Of a stretch of DNA of 64,000 bases, positions 33,589 through 43,034 are shown one piece after another; the stretch's first letter is position 1, and each line of letters begins with the position of its first letter. Both the position numbers and the translations under genes were made by a program. The stretch comes from Streptomyces sp. 71268 (GTDB taxonomy: Bacteria; Actinomycetota; Actinomycetes; Streptomycetales; Streptomycetaceae), in assembly GCF_029392895.1 (NCBI RefSeq), contig NZ_CP114200.1:5396001-5460000 (forward strand). Direction: 5' to 3'. The notes beneath the pieces were generated by a model. It saw only the letters and a program-made list of their open reading frames with translations. It was not told the origin of the DNA and did no database searches.

Positions 33589-34359
33589 TCAGCTCGCCGG
33601 CGCGGTGGCCATCGCCGTGACGCGCTCGGACGCCCGGCGCTGGTCGACCTCGGCGGGGCTGAGCCGGTCCAGGTTGCGGCACAGCACCACGGAGCCGCCC
33701 GCGGCCAGCGGCGCCAGCAGCCCGGCGGACAGGCCGTCCCAGGTGTCGTACGGCAGGCTCGACAGCAGGCGCGCGCCGGGTTCCAGGCCGCGCCGCGCGG
33801 CGTCGGCCCGGGCCCGCTCGACGACCTCGACCCCGGACAGCGCGGGGCCGTCGGCGCCCACCGTGAGCGCCGGGGCCGTCGGGTCCACCGGGGCGAAGGG
33901 GGCGAACCGGTCGCCCTGCGCCGGCACTTCCACCGCGTAGTCGATGAACCCCTGCGGCACCTGCGGGAAGCGCGCGCCCAGCGGGCGCAGGCTCAGCGCG
34001 ACGCGCTCCCCGGAGCAGGCGCGCGCCGCGTCCAGCGTCTCCGGGCCGCTGACCACCAGGTCGGCGGCGGCCGGGTCGCCCCCGACCTCGGCCACCACTC
34101 CGGTGGAGGAGCAGGCCAGCAGCCACACCGCGCTCTGCCAGTGCGCGGGCAGCAGCAGCGCGAGCCGGTCGCCGGGCTCGGCGCCGAGGTCGCCCTGGAG
34201 CAGGTTGGCGGTCTTCGCCACCCAATTGGCGAAGGTGGCCACGGACAGTTCGACGCGCTCGCCCGTGGCGTCGTCGTAGAAGGTCACGAGGGGGCGCGCC
34301 GGGTCCGCGGCGAGTGCGGATTGCAGCAGGTCGGCGGGGGTGCGATCGGTGGCGTTCAT
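33589..34359 (-). CDS. TIGR03089 family (AMP-binding-like) protein
   Basis: 256-aa actinobacterial protein resembling the N-terminal half of an adenylate-forming enzyme, for example VTFYDDATGERVELSVATFA and LLQGDLGAEPGDRLALLLPA. It lacks the large C-terminal domain and the canonical P-loop of acyl/aryl-CoA ligases, so catalytic activity is doubtful. This shortened form is typical of TIGR03089. Start ATG 34359. It lies between the LCP cluster and the divergent amidase gene, the conserved neighbourhood for this family as I remember it. Function unknown. Confidence 0.88.
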   Translation of the reverse strand: MNATDRTPADLLQSALAADPARPLVTFYDDATGERVELSVATFANWVAKTANLLQGDLGAEPGDRLALLLPAHWQSAVWLLACSSTGVVAEVGGDPAAADLVVSGPETLDAARACSGERVALSLRPLGARFPQVPQGFIDYAVEVPAQGDRFAPFAPVDPTAPALTVGADGPALSGVEVVERARADAARRGLEPGARLLSSLPYDTWDGLSAGLLAPLAAGGSVVLCRNLDRLSPAEVDQRRASERVTAMATAPAS

Positions 34360-34495
34360 CGCCGCAAGGGTACGCGCCGGGCGGGCTGGCGGGCAGTCAA
34401 CCCGGGGCGGTGCCAGGGGCGGTGGCGGGCGTTCCCGACTACCGACCGTCATCTTTCGAATAGACAGATATGTCCGAGATGTCCAGCATTTCGGT

Positions 34496-36070
34496 ATGCG
34501 TGCAACCCTAGCTTCCGCGGTCGGCGTCGCGTGCACGGCCGCCCTGGCCCTCCCGCTGACCCCCGGCCAGGGGGCCATAGCCGCCCCCCACACCGCCGCG
34601 CCCCACGCCGCGCCCGCCAGCGCGGCACTGCCCGGCAGCACCCAGTCGCTGCCGCTGTCCCCGCTGGCTCGGCCGGCGTCGAGCCCCGAACGCGCCAACG
34701 TGGAGCCCGAGTACGGCATCACGGCCCGGAAGGTGCGGCCCTTCTCCCTCGTCGGCGTCGTCTGGGACGACGCGCGGGCCGACCTGCACGGCCAGGTGCA
34801 GGTGCGCACCCGGGCCGCCGGCACCGACCGCTGGTCGGGCTGGCAGGACGTCGAGACGCACGGCGACGACGCCCCCGACCTCGACGCGGCCGACCGGCGC
34901 GCCGGTCGGGTGCGCGGCGCCACCGCCCCGCTGTGGGTCGGCGACTCGGACGGCGTGCAGCTCCGGGTCCGGCCGCACGCGCGGCCCGCGCCCGACCGCC
35001 CGCTCGCGCCGACCGACCGACACGCCGCCGGGCCGCTGCCCAGCGGCCTGCGCCTGGAACTGGTGCACCCCGGCGACCCGCGGCCGGCGGCCACGGCCCA
35101 GACCGCGGGCCCGGCCGACCCCGCCACCAAGGCCGGCCCCGCCGACGGCCCCGCGGCCCAGCACAGTGACCAGCACGGCGATCAGCACAGCGACCAACAC
35201 GGTGACCGGAACGGCGACCAGCTCAGCGACCAGTACGGTGACCAGAACGGCGACGCGGCCGACCCCGCCGAGCCGCAGGCGCCCGACCAGCAGCCCGACC
35301 AGCCCGGGCAACAGCCGGACCAGCCCGACCAGCCCGACCAGTCCACGGCCGAGGCGACGACCGACAACCTGGTGCTCGACCAGACCCGCAGCGCCGCCGC
35401 CGACCTCGTCCTCCCGGCCGAGACCGACGAGCAGGCGGAGGCCCAGCGCGACGGGAAGCGCCGGTACCTCGCCCCACGGCCCCGCATCATCCTGCGCAAG
35501 GGCTGGAGCGCGGACGAGCGGCTGCGCGAACGACAGCTCGGCTACACCAGGACCGTCAAGGCCGCCTTCGTGCACCACAGCGCCACGGGCAACAACTACC
35601 GCTGCGCCCAGGCGCCCTCGGTCATCCGCAGCATCTACCGCTACCACGTCAAGAGCAGCGGTTGGCGGGACCTGGGCTACAACTTCCTCGTCGACAAGTG
35701 CGGCAACATCTACGAGGGCCGCGCCGGCGGCCCCGGCAAGCCGGTGCTCGGCGCCCACACCCTCGGCTTCAACTCCAACAGCACCGGCATCGCCGTCCTG
35801 GGCACCTACTCCCGCTCCACGCCCCCGAAAGCGGCGGTACGCGCCGTGGCCAAGCTCACCGCGTGGAAGCTCGGCCTGCACGGCCGCAACCCGGCCGGCA
35901 GCACCTACCTGGTCTCCGGCGGCAGCAACAAGTACCGCAAGGGCGTCACCGTGCGGCTCAAGGTGATCTCCGGGCACCGGGACGGCTTCACCACCGACTG
36001 CCCGGGAACGCAGCTCTACCGCCAGCTCGGAGCGGCCCGCTACGTCGCGGCCAGGCTCCAGGGGCGCTGA
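34496..36070 (+). CDS. Secreted N-acetylmuramoyl-L-alanine amidase (PGRP domain)
   Basis: 524 aa from ATG 34496 with signal peptide MRATLASAVGVACTAALALP and probable cleavage near AIAAPH. The N-terminal half has a beta-rich module (ARKVRPFSLVGVVWDD, RTRAAGTDRWSGWQDVE, WVGDSDGVQLRV) often found before PGRP domains. A low-complexity Asp/Gln/His linker follows (about residues 222-285). The C-terminal PGRP/amidase_2 domain (about 340-524) shows zinc ligands in AAFVHHSATGNNY, ISGHRDG and TTDCPGTQLY. It cleaves peptide from glycan in peptidoglycan outside the cell. No good ribosome site is visible. Divergent from the TIGR03089 gene. Confidence 0.92.
   Translation: MRATLASAVGVACTAALALPLTPGQGAIAAPHTAAPHAAPASAALPGSTQSLPLSPLARPASSPERANVEPEYGITARKVRPFSLVGVVWDDARADLHGQVQVRTRAAGTDRWSGWQDVETHGDDAPDLDAADRRAGRVRGATAPLWVGDSDGVQLRVRPHARPAPDRPLAPTDRHAAGPLPSGLRLELVHPGDPRPAATAQTAGPADPATKAGPADGPAAQHSDQHGDQHSDQHGDRNGDQLSDQYGDQNGDAADPAEPQAPDQQPDQPGQQPDQPDQPDQSTAEATTDNLVLDQTRSAAADLVLPAETDEQAEAQRDGKRRYLAPRPRIILRKGWSADERLRERQLGYTRTVKAAFVHHSATGNNYRCAQAPSVIRSIYRYHVKSSGWRDLGYNFLVDKCGNIYEGRAGGPGKPVLGAHTLGFNSNSTGIAVLGTYSRSTPPKAAVRAVAKLTAWKLGLHGRNPAGSTYLVSGGSNKYRKGVTVRLKVISGHRDGFTTDCPGTQLYRQLGAARYVAARLQGR
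35160..35342 (+). repeat. Low-complexity Asp/Gln repeat within the amidase gene
   Basis: About 35160-35254 encodes repeated HSDQHGDQ-type units, some with Asn or Tyr in place of His, as slipped 12/24-bp units. About 35285-35342 encodes DQQPDQPGQQPDQPDQPDQ. Both lie in the linker between the N-terminal module and the PGRP domain, stay in frame and probably form a flexible acidic spacer that may span the wall. Confidence 0.75.
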
Positions 36071-36226
36071 CGCCCCCGGTGCCGCCCACCCCGAGCCGTC
36101 TCGGCTGACCGGCGCGAACCGGGCCGCGACCTCTGCATACACTGGCCGCCGACCTCCCCCGGGCCCACCGGCCCGGGGGCGAGCCAGCCCGCAGCGAAGC
36201 GCCCCGCAGGAAGCAGAGACGACCAG

Positions 36227-37309
36227 GTGACAGAAGCGATCCTCCTCGTCGGCGGCAAGGGCACTCGGCTGCGCCCGCTGACCGTCCACACGCCCAAGCC
36301 CATGGTCCCGGCGGCGGGCGTGCCCTTCCTCGCGCACCAGCTGGCCCGCGCCCGCGCCGCGGGCGTCGAGCACGTCGTACTCGCGACGTCCTACCTCGCC
36401 GAGGTCTTCGAGCCCTACTTCGGCGACGGCTCACAGCTGGGGCTGCACCTGGAGTACGTGACCGAGCGGGAGCCGCTCGGCACCGGCGGCGCCATCCGCA
36501 ACGTGGCCTCGCGGCTGCGTTCAGGGCCGAACGACCCGGTGCTGATCTTCAACGGCGACATCCTCACCGGGCTCGACATCAACTCCCTGGTCGAGACCCA
36601 CCAGCGCACCGGCGCCGACGTCTCGCTGCACCTGACCCGGGTCAGCGACCCGCGCGCGTACGGCCTGGTGCCCACCGACGCGACCGGGCGGGTCACGGCC
36701 TTCCTGGAGAAGCCGCAGACCCCCGAGGAGATCGTCACCGACCAGATCAACGCGGGCGCCTACGTCTTCAACCGCTCGGTGATCGACTCCATACCCGCCG
36801 GCCGGCCCGTCTCCGTGGAGCGCGAGACCTTCCCCGGGCTGCTGGCCGCCGGCGCGCACCTCCAGGGCCTGGTGGACTCCACGTACTGGCTCGACCTCGG
36901 CACCCCGCAGGCGTTCGTCCGCGGCTCGGCCGACCTCGTGCTCGGCCGCGCCCCCTCGCCGGCCCTGCCCGGGCGCCGCGGGGACCGGCTGGTGCTCGCG
37001 GGGGCGCAGGTCGCCGAGGACGCGAAGCTGACCGGCGGGACCGTGATCGGCGCCGACGCCCGGATCGGCGCGGGCGCCCGGGTCGAGGGCAGCACCGTGC
37101 TCGCCGGCGCGGTCGTCGGCGAGGGCGCGCGGGTGCGCGACTCGCTGATCGGCGCGGGCGCCCGGATCGGGGCCCGCACCATCCTGGACGGCGCGGTCAT
37201 CGGCGACGGCGCCTCGGTGGGCGCCGACAACGAACTGCGCGACGGCATGCGGGTCTGGTGCGACGTGGCCATCCCCACCGGCGCGGTGCGCTTCTCCTCC
37301 GACCAGTAG
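36227..37309 (+). CDS. Nucleotidyltransferase, probable mannose-1-phosphate guanylyltransferase
   Basis: 360 aa. The NTP-transferase motif AILLVGGKGTRLRPLT lies at the N-terminus with GAIRNV and FNGDILTG downstream. After about residue 245 a left-handed beta-helix carries hexapeptide repeats (TVIGADARIGAGARVEGSTV and following). This layout matches actinobacterial GDP-mannose pyrophosphorylases, which make GDP-mannose from mannose-1-P and GTP. manB and manA, also in this window, supply the substrate. Start GTG 36227. A TACACT -10-like box lies about 90 bp upstream. Glucose-1-phosphate specificity cannot be excluded. Confidence 0.88.
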   Translation: MTEAILLVGGKGTRLRPLTVHTPKPMVPAAGVPFLAHQLARARAAGVEHVVLATSYLAEVFEPYFGDGSQLGLHLEYVTEREPLGTGGAIRNVASRLRSGPNDPVLIFNGDILTGLDINSLVETHQRTGADVSLHLTRVSDPRAYGLVPTDATGRVTAFLEKPQTPEEIVTDQINAGAYVFNRSVIDSIPAGRPVSVERETFPGLLAAGAHLQGLVDSTYWLDLGTPQAFVRGSADLVLGRAPSPALPGRRGDRLVLAGAQVAEDAKLTGGTVIGADARIGAGARVEGSTVLAGAVVGEGARVRDSLIGAGARIGARTILDGAVIGDGASVGADNELRDGMRVWCDVAIPTGAVRFSSDQ

Positions 37310-37374
37310 CCGGGACGGGAGGAGGCGCCGGCGAAGGCACCGGGCCAGTGGCCCGGTCGCCGGGCCCGCCCACG

Positions 37375-37380
37375 TACCCT
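37375..37380 (+). promoter_or_regulatory. -10-like hexamer for a probably leaderless DNA glycosylase transcript
   Basis: TACCCT, then exactly 6 nt, then ATG 37387, with no ribosome-binding site. This matches the arrangement at purK. Confidence 0.5.
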
Positions 37381-37386
37381 GGCCAG

Positions 37387-38292
37387 ATGTCCGCCACCCG
37401 CACCTGGGTCCCGCCAGGCCCGTACGACCTGGTGCGCAACCTCGGCGTGCTGCGCCGGGGGCCGGGCGATCCGGCGTTCCGGGTGGCCGCCGACGGGGCG
37501 GTCTGGCGGGCCTCGCGCACGCCGCAGGGCCCCGGCACGATCCGCCTCGCGCGCCACGGCGGCGCCATCGAGGCGCGGGCGTGGGGCGAGGGCGCCGACT
37601 GGCTGCTCGACCGGTTGCCCGCCCTGCTCGGCGCCGACGACGACCCGGACCGCTTCCGCCCGCGCCACCGCCTGGTGCACGAGGCGCACCGCCGCCACCC
37701 GGGCCTGCGGCTGATCCGCACCGGCCTGGTGCTGGAGTCGCTGGTGCCCTCGATCCTGGAGCAGAAGGTCACCAGCGACGAGGCGTACCGCGCCTGGCGG
37801 CTGCTGCTGTGGCGGCACGGCGAGCCCGCGCCGGGCCCGGAGACGCGGCTGCGGGTGATGCCCGACGCGCGCGGCTGGGCGCTGATCCCGTCCTGGGAGT
37901 GGCACCGGGCCGGCGTGGACGGCAAGCGGTCGGACACGGTCGTACGCGCCGCCCGGGTGGCCGGCCGGCTCGAAGAGGCGGCGTCGATGGAGCTGCCGCG
38001 GGCCATGGCCCGGCTCCAGGCCGTGCCCGGCATCGGCCCCTGGACGGCGGCCGAGGTGCTCCAGCGCAGCAACGGCGCCCCGGACGCGGTCACCGTCGGC
38101 GACCTCCACCTGCCCCGCATCGTCGGCTACGCCCTCACCGGCCGGCGCGGCACCGACGACGCCACCATGCTGGAACTGCTCGCCCCGTACGCCGACCAGC
38201 GCTACCGCGCCTGTCGGCTGATCCTGCTCGCCGGCGTCGTCCCGCCGCGCCGCGCGCCGCGCTTCTCACCGGGCGACATCCGGGCCCTGTGA
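37387..38292 (+). CDS. HhH-GPD DNA glycosylase (AlkA-like)
   Basis: Base-excision repair glycosylase of 301 aa, related to 3-methyladenine DNA glycosylase II. The helix-hairpin-helix is in RLQAVPGIGPWTAAEVLQRS (about 210-230) and the catalytic Asp lies in DAVTVGDLHLPRI 12-15 residues later. LVPSILEQKVTSDEAYRAW is the conserved helix before it. There is no iron-sulfur cluster motif and no Ada-type N-terminal domain. Start ATG 37387 fits the leaderless -10; the frame back to 37258 overlaps the upstream gene and is noise. Convergent with fbiB. Confidence 0.9.
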   Translation: MSATRTWVPPGPYDLVRNLGVLRRGPGDPAFRVAADGAVWRASRTPQGPGTIRLARHGGAIEARAWGEGADWLLDRLPALLGADDDPDRFRPRHRLVHEAHRRHPGLRLIRTGLVLESLVPSILEQKVTSDEAYRAWRLLLWRHGEPAPGPETRLRVMPDARGWALIPSWEWHRAGVDGKRSDTVVRAARVAGRLEEAASMELPRAMARLQAVPGIGPWTAAEVLQRSNGAPDAVTVGDLHLPRIVGYALTGRRGTDDATMLELLAPYADQRYRACRLILLAGVVPPRRAPRFSPGDIRAL

Positions 38293-38321
38293 GCCGCGCC
38301 CGCCCCGGTACGGCGCGCGGT

Positions 38322-38345
38322 GCGGGCCGGTCGTCGCCGGCCCGC
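38322..38345. terminator. Bidirectional hairpin between the glycosylase and fbiB
   Basis: 9-bp stem GCGGGCCGG / CCGGCCCGC with a 6-nt loop in the 64-bp convergent gap. Confidence 0.65.
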
Positions 38346-38356
38346 GCCCCGCGCCG

Positions 38357-39736
38357 TTAGCGCACCTCGATGAAGGCCGACGCCTCGCGGGGCGGGCGCG
38401 GCACGGGCGGGGTGGCCGGGCGGCCGACGGCCACCGCGCCCAGCGGGTCCCAGTTCGCCGGCAGCTCCAGCACGCCGCGCACCACGTCGCGGCAGAACAT
38501 CGTGGAGGAGACCCAGGCCGAGCCGAACCCCTCGCCGGCCAGCGCGACCAGCAGGTTCTGCACACCCGCGCCGGCCGCGACCACGAACATCTCGCGCTCG
38601 GCGGTGGCCCGCCGCTCGTCCGGGTAGTCGTGCGCGCCGTCCGCGACCAGGCACGGTACGACCAGGTACGGGGCGCGGCGCAGCACGTCCCCGCGGCGTA
38701 TCCGCCTGGCGATGCTCTCCTCGCCGAAACCGTCGGCCCGCAGGTCGGCGATCCACGCCTCGCGCATCGCGTCGAGCAGTTCGGTACGCGCCTCGGCGCT
38801 CTCCAGCAGCACGAACCGCCAGGGCGTGGTGTGGTGCGGGGCGGGCGCGGTGACCGCGGCGGCGACCGCGCGCCGCACCGCCGCCCCGTCCACCGGCGCG
38901 TCGGTGAACTCGCGCACCGTACGCCGCAGCGTCACCGCCTCCCGTACGGCCTCCGACGTGCCGAGCCGGAACATGTCGTCGGTCGCGGAGCGCACCAGGG
39001 CCCGCGCCCCGACCTCGGTCGGGTCGGCGGCCTCGCCCACCAGGCGCGGCAGCCCGCGCAGCACCGCGACGGGGCAGCCGCTGGCCTTGCCCTTGACGAG
39101 GTCGCCGGCGGCGGCCAGCTCGTCGGCGGTGGCCACGACGGTGACCGCGAGCGGGTTGCCGTGCTCGTCGGTGCCGCCGCGCAGGTCGTCCAAGACGCGC
39201 AGGCCGGCGGCGCCGATGGCCACGTCCGTCAGCCCGGCGCGCCAGGGCCGCCCGAAGGTGTCGGTGATCACGACGCCGACGTCGACGCCGAGCGCCTCGC
39301 GCAGCTCCGCGCGGATGGCCCGGGCCGAGGCGTCCGGGTCGGCGGGCAGCAACAGCACGGTGCCGGCCGGGGTGTTGGAGGCGTCCACACCGGCGGCGGC
39401 CATCACGAAGCCGTTGCGGTTCTCCACGATCCGCAGCGCGCCGCGCTGGGCGACGACGCGCACCGTCTCGGCGTCGATCGCCGCCTCCCGGTCGTCGGCC
39501 CGCACGACCCGACCCTCCGCCTTGCTGACGATCTTGGAGGTGACGATGACGACGTCGCCGTCGGCGAGCCCTGGCAGGTCCGGGCCGATCGCCGCGGCGG
39601 CGATCAGCTTGGCGAGCGAGTCGCCGGGCCGCACTTCGGGGATGCCGGGCAGCGCCCACACCCGGAAGGCCGCGGGCCCGGCCGGCCCGGCAGTCCCAGC
39701 CGACTCCGCGTCGGACGCCGGCACGGAGTCGCTCAC
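38357..39736 (-). CDS. fbiB: Bifunctional coenzyme F420 glutamate ligase / nitroreductase-type protein
   Basis: 459 aa. The N-terminal CofE domain (about 24-245; [65 protein letters not shown]) adds glutamates to F420-0 with GTP. The C-terminal flavin-dependent nitroreductase-like domain (about 262-459; [53 protein letters not shown]) reduces dehydro-F420 in actinobacteria. Start GTG 39736 has an excellent AGGAGG 7 nt upstream and overlaps the fbiA stop by 4 bp. Cytosolic; supplies F420 for redox and secondary metabolism. Confidence 0.95.
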   Translation of the reverse strand: MSDSVPASDAESAGTAGPAGPAAFRVWALPGIPEVRPGDSLAKLIAAAAIGPDLPGLADGDVVIVTSKIVSKAEGRVVRADDREAAIDAETVRVVAQRGALRIVENRNGFVMAAAGVDASNTPAGTVLLLPADPDASARAIRAELREALGVDVGVVITDTFGRPWRAGLTDVAIGAAGLRVLDDLRGGTDEHGNPLAVTVVATADELAAAGDLVKGKASGCPVAVLRGLPRLVGEAADPTEVGARALVRSATDDMFRLGTSEAVREAVTLRRTVREFTDAPVDGAAVRRAVAAAVTAPAPHHTTPWRFVLLESAEARTELLDAMREAWIADLRADGFGEESIARRIRRGDVLRRAPYLVVPCLVADGAHDYPDERRATAEREMFVVAAGAGVQNLLVALAGEGFGSAWVSSTMFCRDVVRGVLELPANWDPLGAVAVGRPATPPVPRPPREASAFIEVR

Positions 39737-40698
39737 GCCCGCACCTCCTCGGCCAGGGTCAGCGCCTCGCGGGCCATCTGGGCCGTGGCGGCCAGGTCGG
39801 ACATCATCAGCGGCACGGCCCGGCAGCGGATGCCGGCCGCTTCCACCTCGGCGGTCGCGTGCGCGTCCACCGTGTCCACCAGCCAGCCGTCGAGCAGCCC
39901 CGAGCCGTAGTGCGCGGCGACGGCGGCGGCCGTGGACTCCACGCCGACGGCGGCCAGCACCTTGTCCGCCATGCCCCGCACCGGCGCGTCGCCCACGATC
40001 GGGGACAGGCCCACCACCGGCACGCCCGCGTCCGCGATGGCCTCCCTGATCCCGGGCACGGCCAGGATGGTGCCGACGCTGACGATGGGGTTGGACGGCG
40101 GGAAGAGCACGACGTCGGCGGCGGCGATGGCCTCCAGGACGCCGGGCGCCGGCTTGGACTGCTCGGCGCCGACGGGCACCACCGCGTGCGCGGGCACCGA
40201 GGCCCGCAGCCGCACCCAGTACTCCTGGAAGTGCACGGCCCGCCGACCGCCCTCCGCCTCCGGGTCGTCGATGAGCACGTGCGTCTCGACCCGGTCGTCG
40301 CTCATCGGCAGCAGCCGCACGCCGGGCTGCCAGCGGGCGCACAGCGCCTCGGTGACCGCGCTGAGCGGATAGCCCGCGCCGATCATCTGCGTCCGGACGA
40401 TGTGCGTCGCGAAGTCCCGGTCGCCGAGCCCGAACCACTCGGGCCCGACGCCGTACGCCGCCAACTCGCCCTTGACCGCGAAGGTTTCGTCCGCCCGGCC
40501 CCAGCCCTGCTCCTCGTGGATGCCACCGCCGAGGGTGTACATCACGGTGTCCAGGTCGGGACAGACCTTCAGGCCGAAGAGATGGATGTCGTCCCCGGTG
40601 TTGCCGATGACGGTGATGTCCGCGTCGGGCGCCGCCGACTTGAGACCGCGTAGGAACCGGGCGCCGCCGATCCCCCCTGCCAGAACCACAATGCGCAT
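39733..40698 (-). CDS. fbiA: 2-phospho-L-lactate/phosphoenolpyruvate transferase of F420 synthesis
   Basis: CofD/FbiA, 321 aa, joins the lactyl or enolpyruvyl guanosine diphosphate precursor to Fo to form (dehydro-)F420-0. Motifs: [18 protein letters not shown] at the N-terminus, [19 protein letters not shown] and [13 protein letters not shown] near the middle. I chose ATG 40698, which lies 6 nt after CAGACT on the minus strand (leaderless); a GTG at 40704 adds two residues. Stop overlaps the fbiB start (GTGA), forming a two-gene operon. Confidence 0.95.
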   Translation of the reverse strand: MRIVVLAGGIGGARFLRGLKSAAPDADITVIGNTGDDIHLFGLKVCPDLDTVMYTLGGGIHEEQGWGRADETFAVKGELAAYGVGPEWFGLGDRDFATHIVRTQMIGAGYPLSAVTEALCARWQPGVRLLPMSDDRVETHVLIDDPEAEGGRRAVHFQEYWVRLRASVPAHAVVPVGAEQSKPAPGVLEAIAAADVVLFPPSNPIVSVGTILAVPGIREAIADAGVPVVGLSPIVGDAPVRGMADKVLAAVGVESTAAAVAAHYGSGLLDGWLVDTVDAHATAEVEAAGIRCRAVPLMMSDLAATAQMAREALTLAEEVRA

Positions 40699-40760
40699 GG
40701 GCACAGTCTGTCAGTCGCGCGGCGCACACCGTGGTCCGGTGCGGCGCCGGGCGGGCGGCC

Positions 40761-41321
40761 TCAGTTGCCGCCGGCTCCGAGCACCGCCGTGGCGGTGGAC
40801 CGCTGCTCAGGGGCGTGCGCGGTGGCCGCGAGGGCCGCCTCGCCGGCGGCGGAGTGGCCGGGCTGGTCGGAGTGGAAGGGCATGTCCGTCAGGCCGGGGA
40901 AGTAGACGTGCAGGCTGACGGCGGGTTCGAGGGAGTCGTTGACGACGTCGTGCGCGTAGCCGGGCGCGACCACGTGCTGCGCGCCGGGGCCCAGAGTCCG
41001 CTGCCCGTACGCGGTGCGCTCGGTCAACCGCCCCCGCAGGACGGTGAAGACGCCGCTGGAGCGACCGTGGTCGTGCGCCCCGCTGCCCTGGCCGGGGACC
41101 CAGCTCAGCAGCCAGACCTCGTAACCGGGGCCGGTGCGCAGCCGGTGGTACCAGCGGCTGGTCGCGTCGTAGTCGACCAGCGGGGCCCAGCTCGCGCGGT
41201 CGGCGGCGATGGTGCGGGCGAGGCGGGCGAAGCCCGAGACGGTGCTCGGGTGGGCGGGGACCGGCGGCAGCAGGTGGGGGATGTCGAGCCAGTCCCCGGC
41301 GATCTGGACGTCGCTGTTCAT
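40761..41321 (-). CDS. Cysteine dioxygenase-family cupin
   Basis: 186 aa. The iron-binding cupin carries two His in [19 protein letters not shown] and a third in [13 protein letters not shown]. The remainder fits bacterial cysteine dioxygenase, which oxidises cysteine to cysteine sulfinate, though related thiol dioxygenases cannot be excluded. The start [10 protein letters not shown] at 41321 has GAGGA 8-9 nt upstream; the open frame beyond it is noise. Just upstream of fbiA on the same strand with a 60-bp gap, and divergent from whiB. Confidence 0.9.
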   Translation of the reverse strand: MNSDVQIAGDWLDIPHLLPPVPAHPSTVSGFARLARTIAADRASWAPLVDYDATSRWYHRLRTGPGYEVWLLSWVPGQGSGAHDHGRSSGVFTVLRGRLTERTAYGQRTLGPGAQHVVAPGYAHDVVNDSLEPAVSLHVYFPGLTDMPFHSDQPGHSAAGEAALAATAHAPEQRSTATAVLGAGGN

Positions 41322-41943
41322 GTACGGAGTTCCTCGGCAGAAGTGCGGGTGGCGCGCGGTGCGATCAGCCCCGCGCACGGCGTCGGGCGACCCGGCGCGC
41401 ACGCGGCGGCGGTGGAACGAGGGAAAAACAGAGGCAAGCGGAAGCAAGCGGAAAGCTGGAGCTCGGTGGCATCAACAGCTGGAACAGCGACAGCGGGCCT
41501 GCACAGCGCAGCGGAACCCGTAGGCACGGGTCGGCCGGGGCATGGGGCTCACTGACATGTGACCAAGGAGACCGGGTCTGCTCGATCCTGTCAACCGGCT
41601 GTCCATTTTGGGGGTAATGTTTCACCTCATCCGGTTACTCCGGCCGGAGAAAGGTTTGTGCAGTCGGGTCACCGGAGAGGTGGCGCAGCATCCGCAGTCG
41701 TTGACGCCGTCGGGTGCTCGCGATCGTTGTCCCGTGCGGGTGGCGGGATGTGATCAGGTTCGCTTTGGCGTGTGGACCGCAACTGGGACCGGCAGGCGTG
41801 GCGTCTGTTTCGGCGGGAAGGCGCCGTAGCGTGCGCCGAACGCGGCGGGGCGGTAGATGTGTCCGGCTTTAGGCTGATTTGAACACTTTCTGCGAGCCCT
41901 TGGTTCCGCAGAGTGAATAAGCGGCCCAATAGCAGATCTCGGC
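41322..41943. other. Long regulatory region upstream of whiB
   Basis: About 620 bp, the least GC-rich stretch of the window, between the divergent cysteine dioxygenase and whiB. Small frames here (for example from 41559) have no convincing start signal or composition. An interrupted inverted pair CTGCG / CGCAG lies near 41890-41915. Long upstream regions are expected for developmental promoters. Confidence 0.5.
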
Positions 41944-41973
41944 TTGACTGGCTCGGATCGGCACACTTGTAAT
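41944..41973 (+). promoter_or_regulatory. whiB promoter, housekeeping sigma type
   Basis: TTGACT (41944-41949) and TGTAAT (41968-41973) are separated by 18 bp. Transcription should start near 41980, leaving a leader of about 57 nt before the ATG at 42037. No other pair in the region matches consensus as well. Confidence 0.7.
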
Positions 41974-42036
41974 TTCACACGTGTCGTTCACGCTCACGGC
42001 GGCGGCACGCGACGCAATGACGGACGAGGGGCGCAC

Positions 42037-42300
42037 ATGACCGAGTTGTTCCAGCAACTGCTGGTCGAAGAGGCGGACGAGGAGCTCGGCTGGCAGGAGC
42101 GCGCACTGTGCGCTCAGACCGATCCTGAATCGTTCTTCCCGGAAAAGGGCGGGTCCACGCGCGAGGCGAAGAAGGTCTGCCTCGCCTGTGAGGTCCGCTC
42201 CGAGTGCCTCGAATATGCCCTCGCGCATGATGAACGCTTTGGAATCTGGGGCGGTCTGTCCGAACGTGAACGCCGACGACTCAAAAAGGCCGCGGTCTGA
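42037..42300 (+). CDS. whiB: Sporulation transcription factor WhiB
   Basis: 87-aa iron-sulfur protein that, with WhiA, co-activates genes for sporulation septation in aerial hyphae. It begins MTELFQQLLVEEADEELGWQ, nearly identical to the S. coelicolor protein as I remember it. The four cluster ligands are Cys25, Cys48, Cys51 and Cys57 (KKVCLACEVRSEC), followed by GIWGGLSERERRRLKK, the Wbl beta-turn and basic DNA/sigma-binding tail. Start ATG 42037 has GAGGGG upstream; the longer frame to 41944 runs through the promoter and is not real. Monocistronic, followed by an inverted repeat. Confidence 0.98.
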   Translation: MTELFQQLLVEEADEELGWQERALCAQTDPESFFPEKGGSTREAKKVCLACEVRSECLEYALAHDERFGIWGGLSERERRRLKKAAV

Positions 42301-42330
42301 ACGGCTGGTCCCCCCACAGAGGCTTCACCC

Positions 42331-42372
42331 ACGGTCCGCCCTCGGCGCCACGGCGCACGGGAGGCGGACCGT
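42331..42372 (+). terminator. Inverted repeat downstream of whiB, probable terminator
   Basis: ACGGTCCGCC (42331-42340) and GGCGGACCGT (42363-42372) are perfect 10-bp complements; the 22-nt interval contains further short pairing. It lies 30 bp after the whiB stop. Confidence 0.65.
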
Positions 42373-43034
42373 CGCGTTGAGCGCCCGTATGAGTCCGTGC
42401 CTCGCGCGTCGCTCTTGCCGGTGACGCCGGCACGCGCCGGGCCCGCCCCGCTGTCGGGGTCTGGCCCGCCGCCGGGGCCGGGCCCGCTCGCCTTCGCCGA
42501 GCCCGGGACGGCCGCGCCCGCGCCGCTCGCTGACGCCGCGTCGGGTCCGGTTAGGCGCTCGGCTCGTACGGCGCGGACATGCGTACGGGGGATGGCACCG
42601 GGTGTGTCGGGACAAGGCGGGACATGTCGGTGTCCGATGCAGTGCGCGATGTGAACGTATCCGAGCGGCGCCCGGCCACATCCGGGCCACGGGCTGGCGG
42701 GGCGGGCGGGAGCGGGGTGGGGGCTCGGGCGCGCGCCGGCCTCCGAACCGGTGCGGCTCTGCGGCCTCGTCAGCCGGCGCGGCCCGGCCGTATGTGGCCC
42801 CGTGCGCGCGCGAGCGCCGTACGCGCGGCGGTACGCGCCCCGGGCGCGCGGGGTTCGGGACGCGGCCCGGGCGGAGCGGCGACGCGACCGGGGCGAGCGG
42901 GCCGGGGGTGCGCCCCGGACAGCGCGACGGGGCCGGGCGGCCGAGCCGTTAGTGTGGGGGCCCGTCCGAGACGCCGGCGCCCCAGCGGGGCACACGCGTC
43001 CACCGCAGTCCAGCGAACCGGGGCCCGTACCTCG
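42373..43034. other. whiB-glycosyltransferase intergenic region
   Basis: About 660 bp. Open frames on both strands (including an apparent 994-aa minus-strand frame through the next gene) are GC artefacts. A TAGTGT hexamer near 42948-42953 could be a -10 for the glycosyltransferase with an 80-nt leader. No other structure recognised. Confidence 0.35.

Noticed and set aside
38357..40729. FbiB as a 790-aa protein fused to sequence overlapping fbiA
   Set aside because: The upstream part is an out-of-frame reading of fbiA. AGGAGG plus GTG at 39736, overlapping the fbiA stop, is clearly the start.
41559..41753. Small ORF upstream of whiB
   Set aside because: No ribosome-binding site, atypical composition, and it lies across the expected regulatory region.
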